From Amycolatopsis decaplanina DSM 44594 (GTDB taxonomy: Bacteria; Actinomycetota; Actinomycetes; Mycobacteriales; Pseudonocardiaceae), in NCBI RefSeq assembly GCF_000342005.1, contig NZ_AOHO01000072.1:1-64000 (forward strand): a stretch of DNA of 64,000 nucleotides. Reading direction: 5' to 3'. Positions within the stretch are counted from its first letter, which is position 1. Every line of letters starts with the position of its first letter. Both the position numbers and the translations under genes were made by a program. This document shows positions 44,214 through 56,574 of this stretch, piece after piece. Below the pieces are notes generated by a model. The model saw only the letters and a list, made by a program, of their open reading frames with translations. It was not told the DNA's origin and did no database searches.

Positions 44214-45545
44214 GTGGGTGCGCCTAGGAAACGAGACGCGATGGGCCTTGGCCTGTCCGCGCTCACCCGGCTGGCCGGGAGCAAGGTCATTGAACGGGCC
44301 GGACTTCGGAAGCCCGTGCAGAACCTGGTCAGTGCCGGGACGCGCAACGGCTTCCGGGTCGCGGGCGCGGCGGGACGGACCTTCAAGTCCGCCCAGAAGC
44401 TCGGCAAGCCCGCGCGGCTCGCGCCGGCCGAGGACACCGGGCTGTTCGATCTCACCCCGAGTGAGGACCAGCAGCTCATCGTCGAGACCGTGACGGAGTT
44501 CGCGGCCGAACAGCTGCGGCCGGCCGCGGCCGACGCCGACGCCAAGCTCCAGGCGCCCGAGGGCCTGTTGAGCCGCGCCGCCGAACTCGGCATCACGCTC
44601 GTCGGCATCCCCGAAGAGCTGGGCGGGGTCGGCACCGAACGGTCGGTCGTCACGAACGCGCTGGTCGCCGAGGCCCTCGCGCACGGCGACCTGGGACTGG
44701 CGGTCGCGGTGCTCGCGCCGTCCGCGGTCAGCACCGCGCTGGTGTCCTACGGCGACGAGCAGCAGCAGGCCGACTACCTGCCCGCGTTCGTCGGCGAGAA
44801 CGTCCCGGCCGCGGCGCTCGCACTGCAGGAGCGCACCGCGCTGTTCGATCCGTTCAAGCCCGCCACCAAGGCCCGTCGCACCCCGAAGGGCTACCAGCTC
44901 GACGGCGTGAAGTCGCTGGTCCCGCGTGCCGCGGACGCCGAACTGTTCATCGTGTCGGCCGACCTCGAAGGTCCGGCGGGCACCAGTCCGGCGCTGTTCC
45001 TCGTCGAGTCGTCGAACTCCGGCGTCACCATCGAGTCCGAACCGGCGATGGGCCTGCGGGGCGCGGCGACCGGGAAGCTGCACCTGGAGAAGGTCGCCCT
45101 GCCCGCCGGGGCGTTGCTCGGCGGGGGCAAGGCCGAGGTCTTCACCGAAGTCGTCCGGCTCTCGCGGCTCGGCTGGGCGGCGCTGGCCGCCGGTACCGCG
45201 AAGGCCGTCCTCGACTACGTGGTGCCGTACGTCAACGAGCGCAAGGCCTTCGGCGAACCGGTGAGTCACCGGCAGGCCGTCGCGTTCTCGGTGGCCGACA
45301 TCGCCATCGAACTGGAAGGACTGCGGCTGGTCGCGCTCCGCGCCGCCGCCCGCGCCGAACAGGGCAAGCCGTACGCCCGTGAGGTCGCGCTGGCCCGGAA
45401 ACTGGCCGCCGACAAGGGAATGCAGATCGGCAGCGCCGGGGTGCAGCTGCTCGGCGGACACGGGTTCGTCAAGGAACACCCGGTCGAACGCTGGTACCGC
45501 GACCTCCGTGCGATCGGCGTGATGGAAGGCGCCGTCCTTCTCTAG
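44214..45545 (+). CDS. Acyl-CoA dehydrogenase, FadE24-like
   Basis: The 443-residue protein has an unusual N-terminal extension of about 75 residues (LTRLAGSKVIERAGLRKPVQ, GAAGRTFKSAQKLGKPARL) before the acyl-CoA dehydrogenase fold. The end is QLLGGHGFVKEHPVERWYRD followed by VMEGAVLL, so a Glu is kept where the catalytic base is expected but EGT is EGA. Order and size match mycobacterial fadE24-fadE23, which form a heteromeric enzyme. GTG 44214 follows AGGGAG with 7-base spacing. It lies 18 bases before its partner gene. Confidence 0.85.
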   Translation: MGAPRKRDAMGLGLSALTRLAGSKVIERAGLRKPVQNLVSAGTRNGFRVAGAAGRTFKSAQKLGKPARLAPAEDTGLFDLTPSEDQQLIVETVTEFAAEQLRPAAADADAKLQAPEGLLSRAAELGITLVGIPEELGGVGTERSVVTNALVAEALAHGDLGLAVAVLAPSAVSTALVSYGDEQQQADYLPAFVGENVPAAALALQERTALFDPFKPATKARRTPKGYQLDGVKSLVPRAADAELFIVSADLEGPAGTSPALFLVESSNSGVTIESEPAMGLRGAATGKLHLEKVALPAGALLGGGKAEVFTEVVRLSRLGWAALAAGTAKAVLDYVVPYVNERKAFGEPVSHRQAVAFSVADIAIELEGLRLVALRAAARAEQGKPYAREVALARKLAADKGMQIGSAGVQLLGGHGFVKEHPVERWYRDLRAIGVMEGAVLL

Positions 45546-45563
45546 GACTTGGGAAAGGCAGTC

Positions 45564-46772
45564 ATGATCAACCTTGAGGTTCCGAAGAAGGCCGGCACCC
45601 TGATCAACCAGGCGTACCAGGCCGCGGCCGAGGTGTTCCGGCCGATCTCGCGCAAGTACGACCGCGCCGAGCACACCTACCCGGCCGAACTCGACATGTT
45701 CGCCGCGCTGCTGGACGGACTGAACTCCTCCGGTGAGGGCGGGGCGGGCGCGGCGGGTGTCCGCCGGTCCGAGAAGAACGAGAAACCGGGCAACCGCAAC
45801 GGTTCCAATCTCAACATCGTGCTCGGCACGATCGAGATGTGCTGGGGCGACGTCGGGCTGCTGCTGTCCATGCCGCGTCAGGGGCTCGGCAACGCCGCCA
45901 TCGGCTCGGTCGCCACGGACGAACAGCTCAAGAAGTTCTCCGGGCTGTGGGCCGCGATGGCGATCACCGAACCGGACTGCGGCTCGGACTCCGCCGCGAT
46001 CACCGCGACCGCGCGCCTGGACGGCGACGAGTACGTGATCAACGGCGAGAAGATCTTCGTGACCGCGGGCGAGCGCGCCGACGCCGTCGTCGTGTGGGCC
46101 ACTCTGGACAAGACGAAGGGCCGTGCGGCGATCAAGTCGTTCGTCGTCGAGAAGGGCACGCCCGGCTTCGAGGTGGTGCGCGTCGAGCACAAACTCGGCA
46201 TCCGCGCCTCCGACACCGCCGTGCTGCGCTTCGAGAACGTCCGCGTGCCCAAGGAGAACCTCCTCGGCACGCCGGAGATCGACACCGCCAAGGGTTTCGC
46301 CGGGGTCATGCAGACCTTCGACAACACCCGGCCGCTGGTCGCCGCCATGGCCATCGGTGTCGCCCGCGCGGCACTGGAGGAGACCCGGAAGATCCTCACC
46401 GACGCCGGCGTGACCATCGACTACGACAAGCCCGTCCACAGCCAGCACGCGGCGGCCGCCACGTTCCTGCAGCTGGAAGCGGACTACGAAGCGGCGTACC
46501 TGCTGACCATGGAATCGGCTTGGATGGCCGACAACCGAAAGCCGAACTCGCTGCAGGCCTCGATGGCCAAGGCGAAGGCGGGCCGATCGGTCGTCGAGAT
46601 CACGCTCAAATGCGTCGAGCTGGCCGGAACCTTGGGCTACACCGAGGAATCGCTGCTGGAGAAGTGGAGCCGGGACGCGAAGATCCTGGACATCTTCGAA
46701 GGCACGCAACAGATCCAGCAGCTGATCGTGGCGCGCCGGATCCTGGGCAAGACGTCGGCCGAACTCAAGTAG
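45564..46772 (+). CDS. Acyl-CoA dehydrogenase, FadE23-like
   Basis: The 402-residue flavoprotein has AITEPDCGSDSAAITATARL and VINGEKIFVTAGERA in the middle domain, and the catalytic base in ILDIFEGTQQIQQL near the C-terminus. This is a complete acyl-CoA dehydrogenase, unlike its partner. With the preceding gene it probably makes a heteromeric enzyme that starts beta-oxidation of a fatty acid or sterol-like acyl-CoA. ATG 45564 follows GGAAAGG. The transcript ends at a strong terminator at 46779-46835. Confidence 0.88.
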   Translation: MINLEVPKKAGTLINQAYQAAAEVFRPISRKYDRAEHTYPAELDMFAALLDGLNSSGEGGAGAAGVRRSEKNEKPGNRNGSNLNIVLGTIEMCWGDVGLLLSMPRQGLGNAAIGSVATDEQLKKFSGLWAAMAITEPDCGSDSAAITATARLDGDEYVINGEKIFVTAGERADAVVVWATLDKTKGRAAIKSFVVEKGTPGFEVVRVEHKLGIRASDTAVLRFENVRVPKENLLGTPEIDTAKGFAGVMQTFDNTRPLVAAMAIGVARAALEETRKILTDAGVTIDYDKPVHSQHAAAATFLQLEADYEAAYLLTMESAWMADNRKPNSLQASMAKAKAGRSVVEITLKCVELAGTLGYTEESLLEKWSRDAKILDIFEGTQQIQQLIVARRILGKTSAELK

Positions 46773-46778
46773 CCCGTG

Positions 46779-46835
46779 GGCCTCGTGAGTGGCAAGGACG
46801 GTTAGAACCGTCCTTGCCACTCACGAGGCCTTTTT
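46779..46835 (+). terminator. Rho-independent terminator of the FadE pair
   Basis: 25-base perfect arms (46779-46803 and 46806-46830, containing GAGTGGCAAGGACGGTT) are followed directly by TTTTT at 46831-46835. It starts 6 bases after the FadE23-like stop. Stem plus T-tract make it the clearest intrinsic terminator in the window. Confidence 0.9.
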
Positions 46836-46937
46836 CGTTTATTACCAACAGAACGACAACACCATCAAGTGAACCGCCGCGGCTGCCGGACAGAGGTACT
46901 CTCTAACCTCCCTTTGCCCGCCAAGGCCGGAGTCGCG

Positions 46938-47930
46938 ATGAGACTCGCCGCTCGACAGCTTCCCCCTGCCGCACGCTGGTGTCTCATCGTCCTCGGTGTC
47001 ACGGTCTGCTACTTCGCGACGGCCCGGATCGGGATCCAGTGGGCGATCGTGCGGGAGCAGATCTCGCCGCTGTGGCCCGCCGCGGGTGTCGCGCTGGCGG
47101 TGCCGATGCTGCTGGGACCGCGGTTCTGGCCGGGGATCTTCCTCGGCGCCCTCCTGACGAACATCGCCCTCGGCCCCTCCCTGGTCACGGTCATGGTGAT
47201 CACCGCGGGGAACACGATCGGCCCGATGCTGGCGTACGCGGTGATGCGGCGGCTGGGTTTCCGCACTCGGCTCGACCGGCTTCCCGACGCCGTCCTCCTG
47301 GTGGCGGTCGGGGCGATCGGGAGCACGGCCGTCAGCGCCACGCTGGGCACCGGCGTGCTGGTCCTCGGGGACGGGCTGAGTCCCGGGGACTTCTGGGCGA
47401 CCGCGCTCGTGTGGTGGACCGGCGACGCGATAGGCGTCCTGACGGTCACACCTCTGCTGCTCCTGGCGCCGAGGTTCCGCATGCCCAAGCGGGTTCCGCT
47501 CGGCCGCTGGGGCGAGGCGGTTGCGCTCGCGCTCATCGGTCTCGGCACGGCGGTCCTCGCGTCCACGGCGACGGCGAAGCTGTTCCTGATCTTCCCCGTG
47601 CTCATCTGGGCGGCGCTGCGCTTCCGGCAAGCCGGGGCGTTGCTGTGTTCCCTGTGCGTCTGCACCTTCACGATCGTCGCCGCGGCCCGCGGGCTGGGCC
47701 CGTACGGTTCCTACGAGCTGGCGGCCAGGATGCTGCACGTCCAGGCCTACGCCGCCACCGTCGGCCTCACCGCGCTGACGTTGTCCACGATCGTCCTGCA
47801 ACGCGATCGCGCGACCGCCGAGATCACCGAGGCCTGGCTCCAGGTCACCGAAATGGTGGAGATGATCGCGCCACGCCAGTCCTTGCGCAGCGCCATCACC
47901 CAGCGCGAGGACGACGAACTCGCCGGCTGA
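46938..47930 (+). CDS. Stand-alone MASE1 membrane sensor protein
   Basis: The 330-residue protein consists of about eight membrane segments that fit the MASE1 domain: CYFATARIGIQWAIVREQIS, PLWPAAGVALAVPMLLGPRF and ATALVWWTGDAIGVLTVTPL. MASE1 is normally the sensory input of histidine kinases or diguanylate cyclases, but here only about 45 residues follow (ITEAWLQVTEMVEMIAPRQS), with no output domain. ATG 46938 is chosen as it directly precedes the first membrane segment. It ends 3 bases before the convergent PHA-synthase-like gene. Confidence 0.85.
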   Translation: MRLAARQLPPAARWCLIVLGVTVCYFATARIGIQWAIVREQISPLWPAAGVALAVPMLLGPRFWPGIFLGALLTNIALGPSLVTVMVITAGNTIGPMLAYAVMRRLGFRTRLDRLPDAVLLVAVGAIGSTAVSATLGTGVLVLGDGLSPGDFWATALVWWTGDAIGVLTVTPLLLLAPRFRMPKRVPLGRWGEAVALALIGLGTAVLASTATAKLFLIFPVLIWAALRFRQAGALLCSLCVCTFTIVAAARGLGPYGSYELAARMLHVQAYAATVGLTALTLSTIVLQRDRATAEITEAWLQVTEMVEMIAPRQSLRSAITQREDDELAG

Positions 47931-47933
47931 GGC

Positions 47934-48989
47934 TCAGGCGGCCTGTTCGTCGAGGAACCGGTCGAGGTAGCGCCACGTGGTCCCGCGTGCCTTCCGGCCG
48001 GTGAGGACGCCCAGGTGCCCGCCGGGCGCGGTCTCGAAGGTCACCGACGGCGAGTTGTCCAGCAGTTCGGTGAGCCGTTCGACGGCCGCGCGCGGGGCGA
48101 TCGTGTCGTTCTGCCCGGCGATGACCAGCGTCGGCACCTTGACCCCGGACAGCGCGATGATGCGGCCGTTGAGGTCGACCGTGCCCTCGGCGAGGTCGTT
48201 GGCGCGGAAGAACCGGTGGTAGATCTGGCCGAACGTCCGCCCGGGGTAGGCGATCATGTTGTCCATGAAGTGGTCGACGGCCTCGATCTGCGCCAGGTAG
48301 TCCCGGTCGTCGAGATTCTTCAGGATGGCCAGCGGTTTGGTGATCTCCTTGCTGATCCCGGTCGCCCGGAAGACCCGGCTGACCAAATAGGACGGTGCCC
48401 CGCCGAGCACGCGGTAGATCGGGGTCAGCAGGTGGCCGCCGGTGAGATCCACCAGCGGGCGGAACGGGGCGATCAGCGGGATCGCGGTGAAGTCGAACGG
48501 CGACGCGATGGTCGCGATCGACGCGATCGGCAGATCGGGCTGGTCGGCGGTGGTCAGCAGGGAGAAGATCCCGCCGAGGCACCAGGCGACGACGTGCACG
48601 CCCTGGCCGCCGGAGTCCTCGCTGACCTTGCGGATCGCCCGCGGGAGCACCTCCTCGATCCAGTGCTCGATGCCGAGGCGCCGGTCGGAGAACGCGACGT
48701 TCCCGTAGTCGACCAGGTAGGTGTTGCGGCCGCCGTCGACCAGGTGCTCGGCGAGGCTGCAACCGCGGCGCAGGTCGAAGCACAGCGCGGGCGCGGCCAG
48801 CGGCGGCACCAGCAGCACCGGCGGGCCGGCCTGGGGGCCCTTGCCGTTCGTCAGCCGGTACAGCGAACGATTGGGGCCCTGGTCGATCAGGACGCGCGGC
48901 ACCGGGCGAAGATCGGCGACACCTCCGTGCAGCACCTTCCCGACGACGTTCGACGCGGCGGCGGCGAGCCGTGCCGGCGGTGTGGCCAT
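47934..48989 (-). CDS. PHA synthase (PhaC)-like alpha/beta hydrolase
   Basis: The 351-residue protein has an alpha/beta-hydrolase fold. A cysteine replaces the usual nucleophilic serine: Cys137 in HVVAWCLGGIFSLL, the PhaC-type box. Asp in VIAGQNDTIAP and His in APGGHLGVLTGRKA complete a Cys-Asp-His triad. The length matches class III PhaC, which joins hydroxyacyl-CoA units into polyester. No PhaE, PhaA or PhaB is nearby, so a related acyl-transfer or hydrolase role is possible. ATG 48989 follows AGGAGG on the minus strand. Confidence 0.82.
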   Translation of the reverse strand: MATPPARLAAAASNVVGKVLHGGVADLRPVPRVLIDQGPNRSLYRLTNGKGPQAGPPVLLVPPLAAPALCFDLRRGCSLAEHLVDGGRNTYLVDYGNVAFSDRRLGIEHWIEEVLPRAIRKVSEDSGGQGVHVVAWCLGGIFSLLTTADQPDLPIASIATIASPFDFTAIPLIAPFRPLVDLTGGHLLTPIYRVLGGAPSYLVSRVFRATGISKEITKPLAILKNLDDRDYLAQIEAVDHFMDNMIAYPGRTFGQIYHRFFRANDLAEGTVDLNGRIIALSGVKVPTLVIAGQNDTIAPRAAVERLTELLDNSPSVTFETAPGGHLGVLTGRKARGTTWRYLDRFLDEQAA

Positions 48990-49106
48990 GGTGTGCCTCC
49001 TGAGGAATCAACGCGGTAAGACGTAATCTTGCCGCTTGCGGGCGCGCGACTCAACATCGCGGCCGCCTCAGGCCGTCCATTTCGGACAGTCGCTAGGCCG
49101 TACGAG

Positions 49107-49970
49107 TTAAGAATCGGTACTCTTGTCCGCCGCCGGGGCACTCCGCGCGGCACGCGACTCGTACTCCGCGCGAGCACTGGAATGCGTGGCGGAGGACAAA
49201 ATCCTGTCGCCGCCGAGCGTGCGAACCAGCCCTTCGCCGAGACGGCGCGGAAGCAACCGTGTGATCCTGCCCATGGCGTCCAGCGACGCGGGAACGAAGA
49301 CGTCGAACTTGGGACGGCGTAACGCATCGACAATGGCCTGCGCCACATCTTCGGGCCGCACCGATTTGAAGAACTTCGCCTCGCCGAGCCCGCTGGCCAG
49401 TTCCGTGCGCACCACCGCGGGCATCACGCAGGACACCAGCACGCCCGTCCCGCGCAATTCCAGATGCACCGATTCCGACAAACCGACGACGGCGTGTTTC
49501 GTCGCGCAGTAGGTGGCGGCGCCGGGGAATCCGGCCTTCCCCGCCATCGAGGCGATGTTGACGATGTGGCCGGTGCCACGCGGGCGCATCCGCTTCACGG
49601 CTTCCCTGGTGCCATGGATGACCGCGTGCAGGTTGATCTCGAGCAGCCTGCGGGTCGCCGCGTCGTCCTCCTCGTCGAGCGGCGCGAGCGGCATGATGCC
49701 CGCGTTGTTGATCAGCACGTCCATCGGGCCGACGCGCCGCTCGACCTCGTCGAGGAACTCGGTGAAGCCCTTCGTGTCGGTGACGTCGAGCGGCAATGCC
49801 TCGGCGCCCAGTTCGGCGGCGGTCTTCTCGGCGAGGACCTGGTCCAGGTCGCCGATGACCACCTTGGCGCCGAGCCGGGACAGCGCCGTCGCGGTACTGG
49901 CCCCGATGCCCTGCGCCGCTCCGGTGATCACGACGACCTTGCCCGCCAGGGAACGTTCACGCTTGGCCAT
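49107..49970 (-). CDS. Short-chain dehydrogenase/reductase
   Basis: The 287-residue protein has all classical SDR motifs: VVITGAAQGIGASTATAL for NAD(P) binding, LINNAGIMPL, catalytic Ser in VNIASMAG and YCATKHAVVGL with the Tyr-x3-Lys pair. The C-terminal tail of about 40 residues is extended and Ala/Ser-rich. It reduces or oxidises an alcohol/ketone substrate that cannot be named. It is transcribed on the minus strand, 117 bases upstream of the PHA-synthase-like gene, and may be in the same transcript. Confidence 0.9.
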   Translation of the reverse strand: MAKRERSLAGKVVVITGAAQGIGASTATALSRLGAKVVIGDLDQVLAEKTAAELGAEALPLDVTDTKGFTEFLDEVERRVGPMDVLINNAGIMPLAPLDEEDDAATRRLLEINLHAVIHGTREAVKRMRPRGTGHIVNIASMAGKAGFPGAATYCATKHAVVGLSESVHLELRGTGVLVSCVMPAVVRTELASGLGEAKFFKSVRPEDVAQAIVDALRRPKFDVFVPASLDAMGRITRLLPRRLGEGLVRTLGGDRILSSATHSSARAEYESRAARSAPAADKSTDS

Positions 49971-50056
49971 GCTGGGCTCCTCTGCGACTTCGTTGTCCGG
50001 GGCACTGTTGGCGATGTGTCAACTATGGTGCACCGGAAGCCGCGAGGACGCCAGTC

Positions 50057-50563
50057 CTACGGGCGCTGCTCGAACACCTGCCCGATCCAGCCGTTGACGT
50101 CGAAGCGTTCCGTCGGCTTGAAGCCCTGGCTTTCGTAATAGCGCTGCAGGTCGCCGTCACCGCCCGCCCAGCAGTCGACCCGCACCAGCCCGATACCGCG
50201 TTCCCGTGCCTCGGCCAGCGCGAACTCGATGAGCCGCGAGCCGACCCGGTGACCGGTGAACCGGCGCGAGGTCAACAGCAGCCCGAGGTAGATCTCCGGC
50301 TCGTCGACCGGCGAGACATGCGGAAAGCGGTCACCGAGGATGGTCGCCCCGGCCGCCTGACCGTCGATCTCGGCGATGTACAGCCCCGACCCGTCGACCA
50401 TCCCGCGGACCCGCTCGACCCGTTTCGGGATCGTGGACCACGGCTCGGTCCCCCACTGTCCTTCACTGCCGCGTCCGGCCAGCCACGCGACGGCCTCGTC
50501 GAACATGTCCAGCAAGGTTTGAAAGTCCCCAGAACCACCCTGGCGGATGATGAAATCGCTCAT
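50057..50563 (-). CDS. GNAT-family N-acetyltransferase
   Basis: The 168-residue protein has the GNAT core: YIAEIDGQAAGATILGDRFP as beta-4/5, IYLGLLLTSRRFTGHRVGSR with a variant of the Q/RxxGxG/A acetyl-CoA loop, and YYESQGFKPTERF at the end. It should transfer an acetyl group from acetyl-CoA to an amine; the acceptor is unknown. ATG 50563 fits the family start (FIIRQGGSGDFQTLLDMFDE). It lies 86 bases upstream of the SDR gene on the same strand. Confidence 0.88.
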   Translation of the reverse strand: MSDFIIRQGGSGDFQTLLDMFDEAVAWLAGRGSEGQWGTEPWSTIPKRVERVRGMVDGSGLYIAEIDGQAAGATILGDRFPHVSPVDEPEIYLGLLLTSRRFTGHRVGSRLIEFALAEARERGIGLVRVDCWAGGDGDLQRYYESQGFKPTERFDVNGWIGQVFEQRP

Positions 50564-50631
50564 ACCACCGTTCTACAACATCGTGGGCGCTCGCGGACTT
50601 TCTGTCGCGCTCGGACTGCGGTTGGTCCCCG

Positions 50632-50686
50632 GTCCGTGAAGGCCTCCTTGAGGGACCCAGGGTCCCTCAAGGAGGCCTTCACGGAC
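50632..50686. terminator. 26-bp perfect hairpin, TGAAxGGCC family
   Basis: Arms 50632-50657 and 50661-50686 are exact reverse complements around CAG. The outer part reads GTCCGTGAAGGCCTCCTTGA. It lies just after the stop of the acyl-CoA dehydrogenase gene that ends at 50710 and probably terminates the carboxylase operon. The core matches the hairpins at 17137, 38063 and 55545. Confidence 0.82.
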
Positions 50687-50709
50687 TTGCGGGACAGTGC
50701 GCCGAAGTG

Positions 50710-51860
50710 TCAGGCGACGCCGAGGTGCCGCGCGATCAGCATCCGCTGCACCTCCGAGGTCCCCTCCCCGATCTCCAGGATCTTCGCGTCCCGGTAGAAG
50801 CGGCTCACCGGGAACTCGTTCATGAAGCCGTACCCGCCGAAGATCTGCGTCGCGTCGCGCGAGTTGTCCATGGCGGCGTTCGACGCGACGAGCTTCGCGA
50901 TCGACGCCTCCTTCTTGAACGGCTCGCCGCGCAGCATCTTCGACGCCGCCGCGTAGTACGCCAGCCGCGCGGTGTGCGTGCGCACCTCCATGTCGGCGAT
51001 CTTGAACTGGATCGCCTGATACTCCCCGATCTTGTGCCCGAACGCCTCGCGTTCCTTGACGTACCGCAGGCATTCGTCGACGCAGCCCTGTGCGAGCCCG
51101 ACGCTCAGCGCGGCGATCGCGACCCGGCCTTCGTCCAAAATGGACAGAAACTGGGCGTAGCCGCGGCCGCGTTCGCCGACCAGGTTCTCCGCCGGGACAC
51201 GGACGTCGTCGAACGAGAGCTCGTGCGTGTCCGAGCAGTTCCAGCCGACCTTCGAGTACTTCGGCGCGACGGCGAAGCCCGGGGTGCCGGACGGGACGAT
51301 GATCGCCGAGATCTCCTTGCGCCCGTTCTCCTTCACGTCGGTGACGGCGGTGACCGTGACCAGTTTCGTGATGTCGGTGCCGGAGTTGGTGATGAACGAC
51401 TTGCTGCCGTTGATCACCCAGGTGTCGCCGTCGAGTTTCGCGCGCGTGCGGGTGGCGCCGGCGTCCGAGCCGCCGCCGGGTTCGGTGAGCCCGAAGGCGC
51501 CGAGCGCGGTGCCTGCGCACAACTCCGGGAGCCACTTCTCCTTCTGTTCCTCGGTGCCGAAGCGGTAGATCGGCATGGCACCGAGGGAAACGCCCGCCTC
51601 GACGGTGATCGCGACCGAGGAATCGACGCGCGCCAATTCCTCCAGCGTCAGGCAGAGCGCGAAGTAGTCGCCGCCCATGCCGCCGTACTGTTCGGGGAAG
51701 GGCAGGCCGAACAGGCCCATGTCGGCCATCTTCGCGACGATCTCGTACGGGAATTCCTCCCGCTCGTAGAGGTCGCCGATGACCGGGGCGACCTCGGAGC
51801 GCGCGAATTCCTCGACCGTCTTGCGCAGCGCCTCGTACTCGTCATCCAGCCGAAAGTCGA

Positions 51861-51864
<4 letters not shown>
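50710..51864 (-). CDS. Acyl-CoA dehydrogenase, FadE19-like
   Basis: The 384-residue flavoprotein has LGAFGLTEPGGGSDAGATRT, VINGSKSFITNSGT and the catalytic Glu in ILEIGEGTSEVQRMLIARHL. Gene order with the downstream-encoded carboxylase subunits matches mycobacterial fadE19-accA1-accD1. This supports a role in branched-chain amino-acid breakdown, for example oxidation of a short branched acyl-CoA such as isovaleryl-CoA. Its start overlaps the stop of the carboxylase alpha gene by 4 bases, so it is the third gene of a coupled operon. Confidence 0.92.
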
Positions 51865-53846
<1,982 letters not shown>

Positions 53847-53848
53847 GC

Positions 53849-55462
<1,614 letters not shown>

Positions 55463-55478
55463 GGCTCCTCGTCGCCAA

Positions 55479-55494
55479 GTTAGCCGTCGTTAAC
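55479..55494. promoter_or_regulatory. TetR operator copy A, carboxylase operon
   Basis: GTTAGCCGTCGTTAAC matches 13 of 16 bases of the core GTTAGCGCTCGCTAAC found in the palindrome before the TetR gene (56538-56553). It starts 17 bases upstream of the carboxylase beta-subunit ATG. Confidence 0.6.
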
Positions 55495-55506
55495 TCGTTC
55501 GGTCAG

Positions 55507-55522
55507 GTTAACGCCCACTAAC
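55507..55522. promoter_or_regulatory. TetR operator copy B, carboxylase operon
   Basis: GTTAACGCCCACTAAC also matches 13 of 16 bases of the TetR core palindrome. It starts 28 bases from copy A. Two spaced copies in one promoter would allow cooperative repression. Confidence 0.58.
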
Positions 55523-55544
55523 CCACTCTGTCCACCGCACCCCG

Positions 55545-55605
55545 GAAGTACGTGAAGGCCCCCTTCCTGTACCTAGGCGCAAGGAAGGGGGCCTTCATGT
55601 ACTTC
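55545..55605. terminator. Hairpin of the TGAAGGCC family
   Basis: Arms of 24 bases (55545-55568 and 55582-55605) pair with a single G/T mismatch. The 31 bases from 55573 to 55603 are identical to 17166-17196. It lies 8 bases beyond the SGNH esterase stop and separates that gene from the carboxylase operon promoter, so it probably terminates the esterase transcript. Confidence 0.78.
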
Positions 55606-55613
55606 GAGCGAGG

Positions 55614-56423
55614 TCAGCCGATCGCGGAGACCAGCGGGTTGTAGTAGCCGCCCCGCTGACCGGTGGCCGTCGGGTGGTACGAGTTCACGATCGGCCAGGT
55701 GAGGCTGTGCAGGTAGTCGTCGGCCGACGAGCAGATGTTGTGCCCGGCGAAGGCGCTCCGCACGTCGACGAACTTCGCACCGTGCGCGGAAGCGCGGGAC
55801 GAGATCACCGACGCCAGCGTGTCGGAACCCGAGTTGATCGCGGTGCGCTTCGCGTCGCTCAGCCCGACCGAGCACGAACCCGGCACCGTGTAGAACTGCG
55901 GGTAACCGAGGACGACCAGCTTCGCGCTGGGCGCCTTCGCCTTGATCTTGCTGTAGACGTTGTCCAGCAGCCCGGGAAGCGTGTTGTTCACGTAGGTCTT
56001 CGCGGTGTTGACCCGGTTGATGCAGGTCTGGTCACCGCTGGTGGTGCAGGTGGTCATGACGTCGGCGAAGCCGGCGTCGTTGCCGCCGACCGAGACCGTC
56101 ACCAGCGTCGCACTGGAGGTGACGTTCGCGATCTGGTTGAGGACGTCGCCGGTGCGCGCCCCCGAGCACGCGACGAACTTGAAGGTGGTCCCGGCGTGGG
56201 CGTTGGCCCACAGCTGGGGATAGGCGTTGGCACTGCGCATGCAGTCACCCGAGTTCCCGTAGCTGCCGGCACCGACGCCGGACGAGTACGAGTCACCGAG
56301 CGCCACATAGTTGGTCGCCGCTTGGGCGGTGCCCGCGAGACCGAAGGTGGCAAGGACAGCGACCCCCAGGGCCGCACCTAAACGAGTGAAGGAAAGAGCT
56401 TTGATCCGAGCAGGGACGGCCAT
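55614..56423 (-). CDS. Secreted SGNH/GDSL esterase-lipase
   Basis: The 269-residue protein has a signal peptide (PARIKALS, then LGAALGVAVLATFGLAGTAQ, cleavage after AQA near 35). The mature enzyme has the SGNH blocks: GDSYSSG with nucleophile Ser45, an ACSGARTGDV Gly block, SVGGNDAGF with the Asn, and NSYHPTATGQRGGYY with the catalytic His. It resembles secreted Streptomyces lipases/esterases and should hydrolyse ester bonds outside the cell. ATG 56423 is preceded by GAAGGAG; GTG 56429 is less well placed. Six cysteines suggest disulfides. Confidence 0.93.
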   Translation of the reverse strand: MAVPARIKALSFTRLGAALGVAVLATFGLAGTAQAATNYVALGDSYSSGVGAGSYGNSGDCMRSANAYPQLWANAHAGTTFKFVACSGARTGDVLNQIANVTSSATLVTVSVGGNDAGFADVMTTCTTSGDQTCINRVNTAKTYVNNTLPGLLDNVYSKIKAKAPSAKLVVLGYPQFYTVPGSCSVGLSDAKRTAINSGSDTLASVISSRASAHGAKFVDVRSAFAGHNICSSADDYLHSLTWPIVNSYHPTATGQRGGYYNPLVSAIG

Positions 56424-56534
56424 GGTCACTCCTTCGTGACAAGTTAACGAGAGACAGCATTACCAGGTGGTAGCTCCACGCAAAAGGGTCATTTCCCCAG
56501 GTAACCCGCTTGGCTCAGGCTGGAAGTACGGCCA

Positions 56535-56556
56535 CGTGTTAGCGCTCGCTAACACG
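56535..56556. promoter_or_regulatory. TetR autoregulatory operator
   Basis: Arms CGTGTTAGCG and CGCTAACACG are perfect 10-base inverted repeats around CT. The site lies 19 bases upstream of the TetR ATG at 56575 and covers the -35 region of its promoter. Related sites occur before the carboxylase operon at 55479 and 55507. Confidence 0.8.
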
Positions 56557-56562
56557 CGGCCC

Positions 56563-56568
56563 TAATAT
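56563..56568 (+). promoter_or_regulatory. -10 box of the TetR gene (leaderless start)
   Basis: TAATAT at 56563-56568 lies 6 bases before ATG 56575 with no room for a ribosome-binding site. Transcription would begin at the ATG itself. The operator at 56535-56556 overlaps where RNA polymerase must bind. Confidence 0.55.
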
Positions 56569-56574
56569 GGCCAG

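Noticed and set aside
44115..46820. Open frame of 901 codons on the minus strand
   Set aside because: It is antisense to the two acyl-CoA dehydrogenase genes, has no recognisable domain and has biased low-complexity composition.
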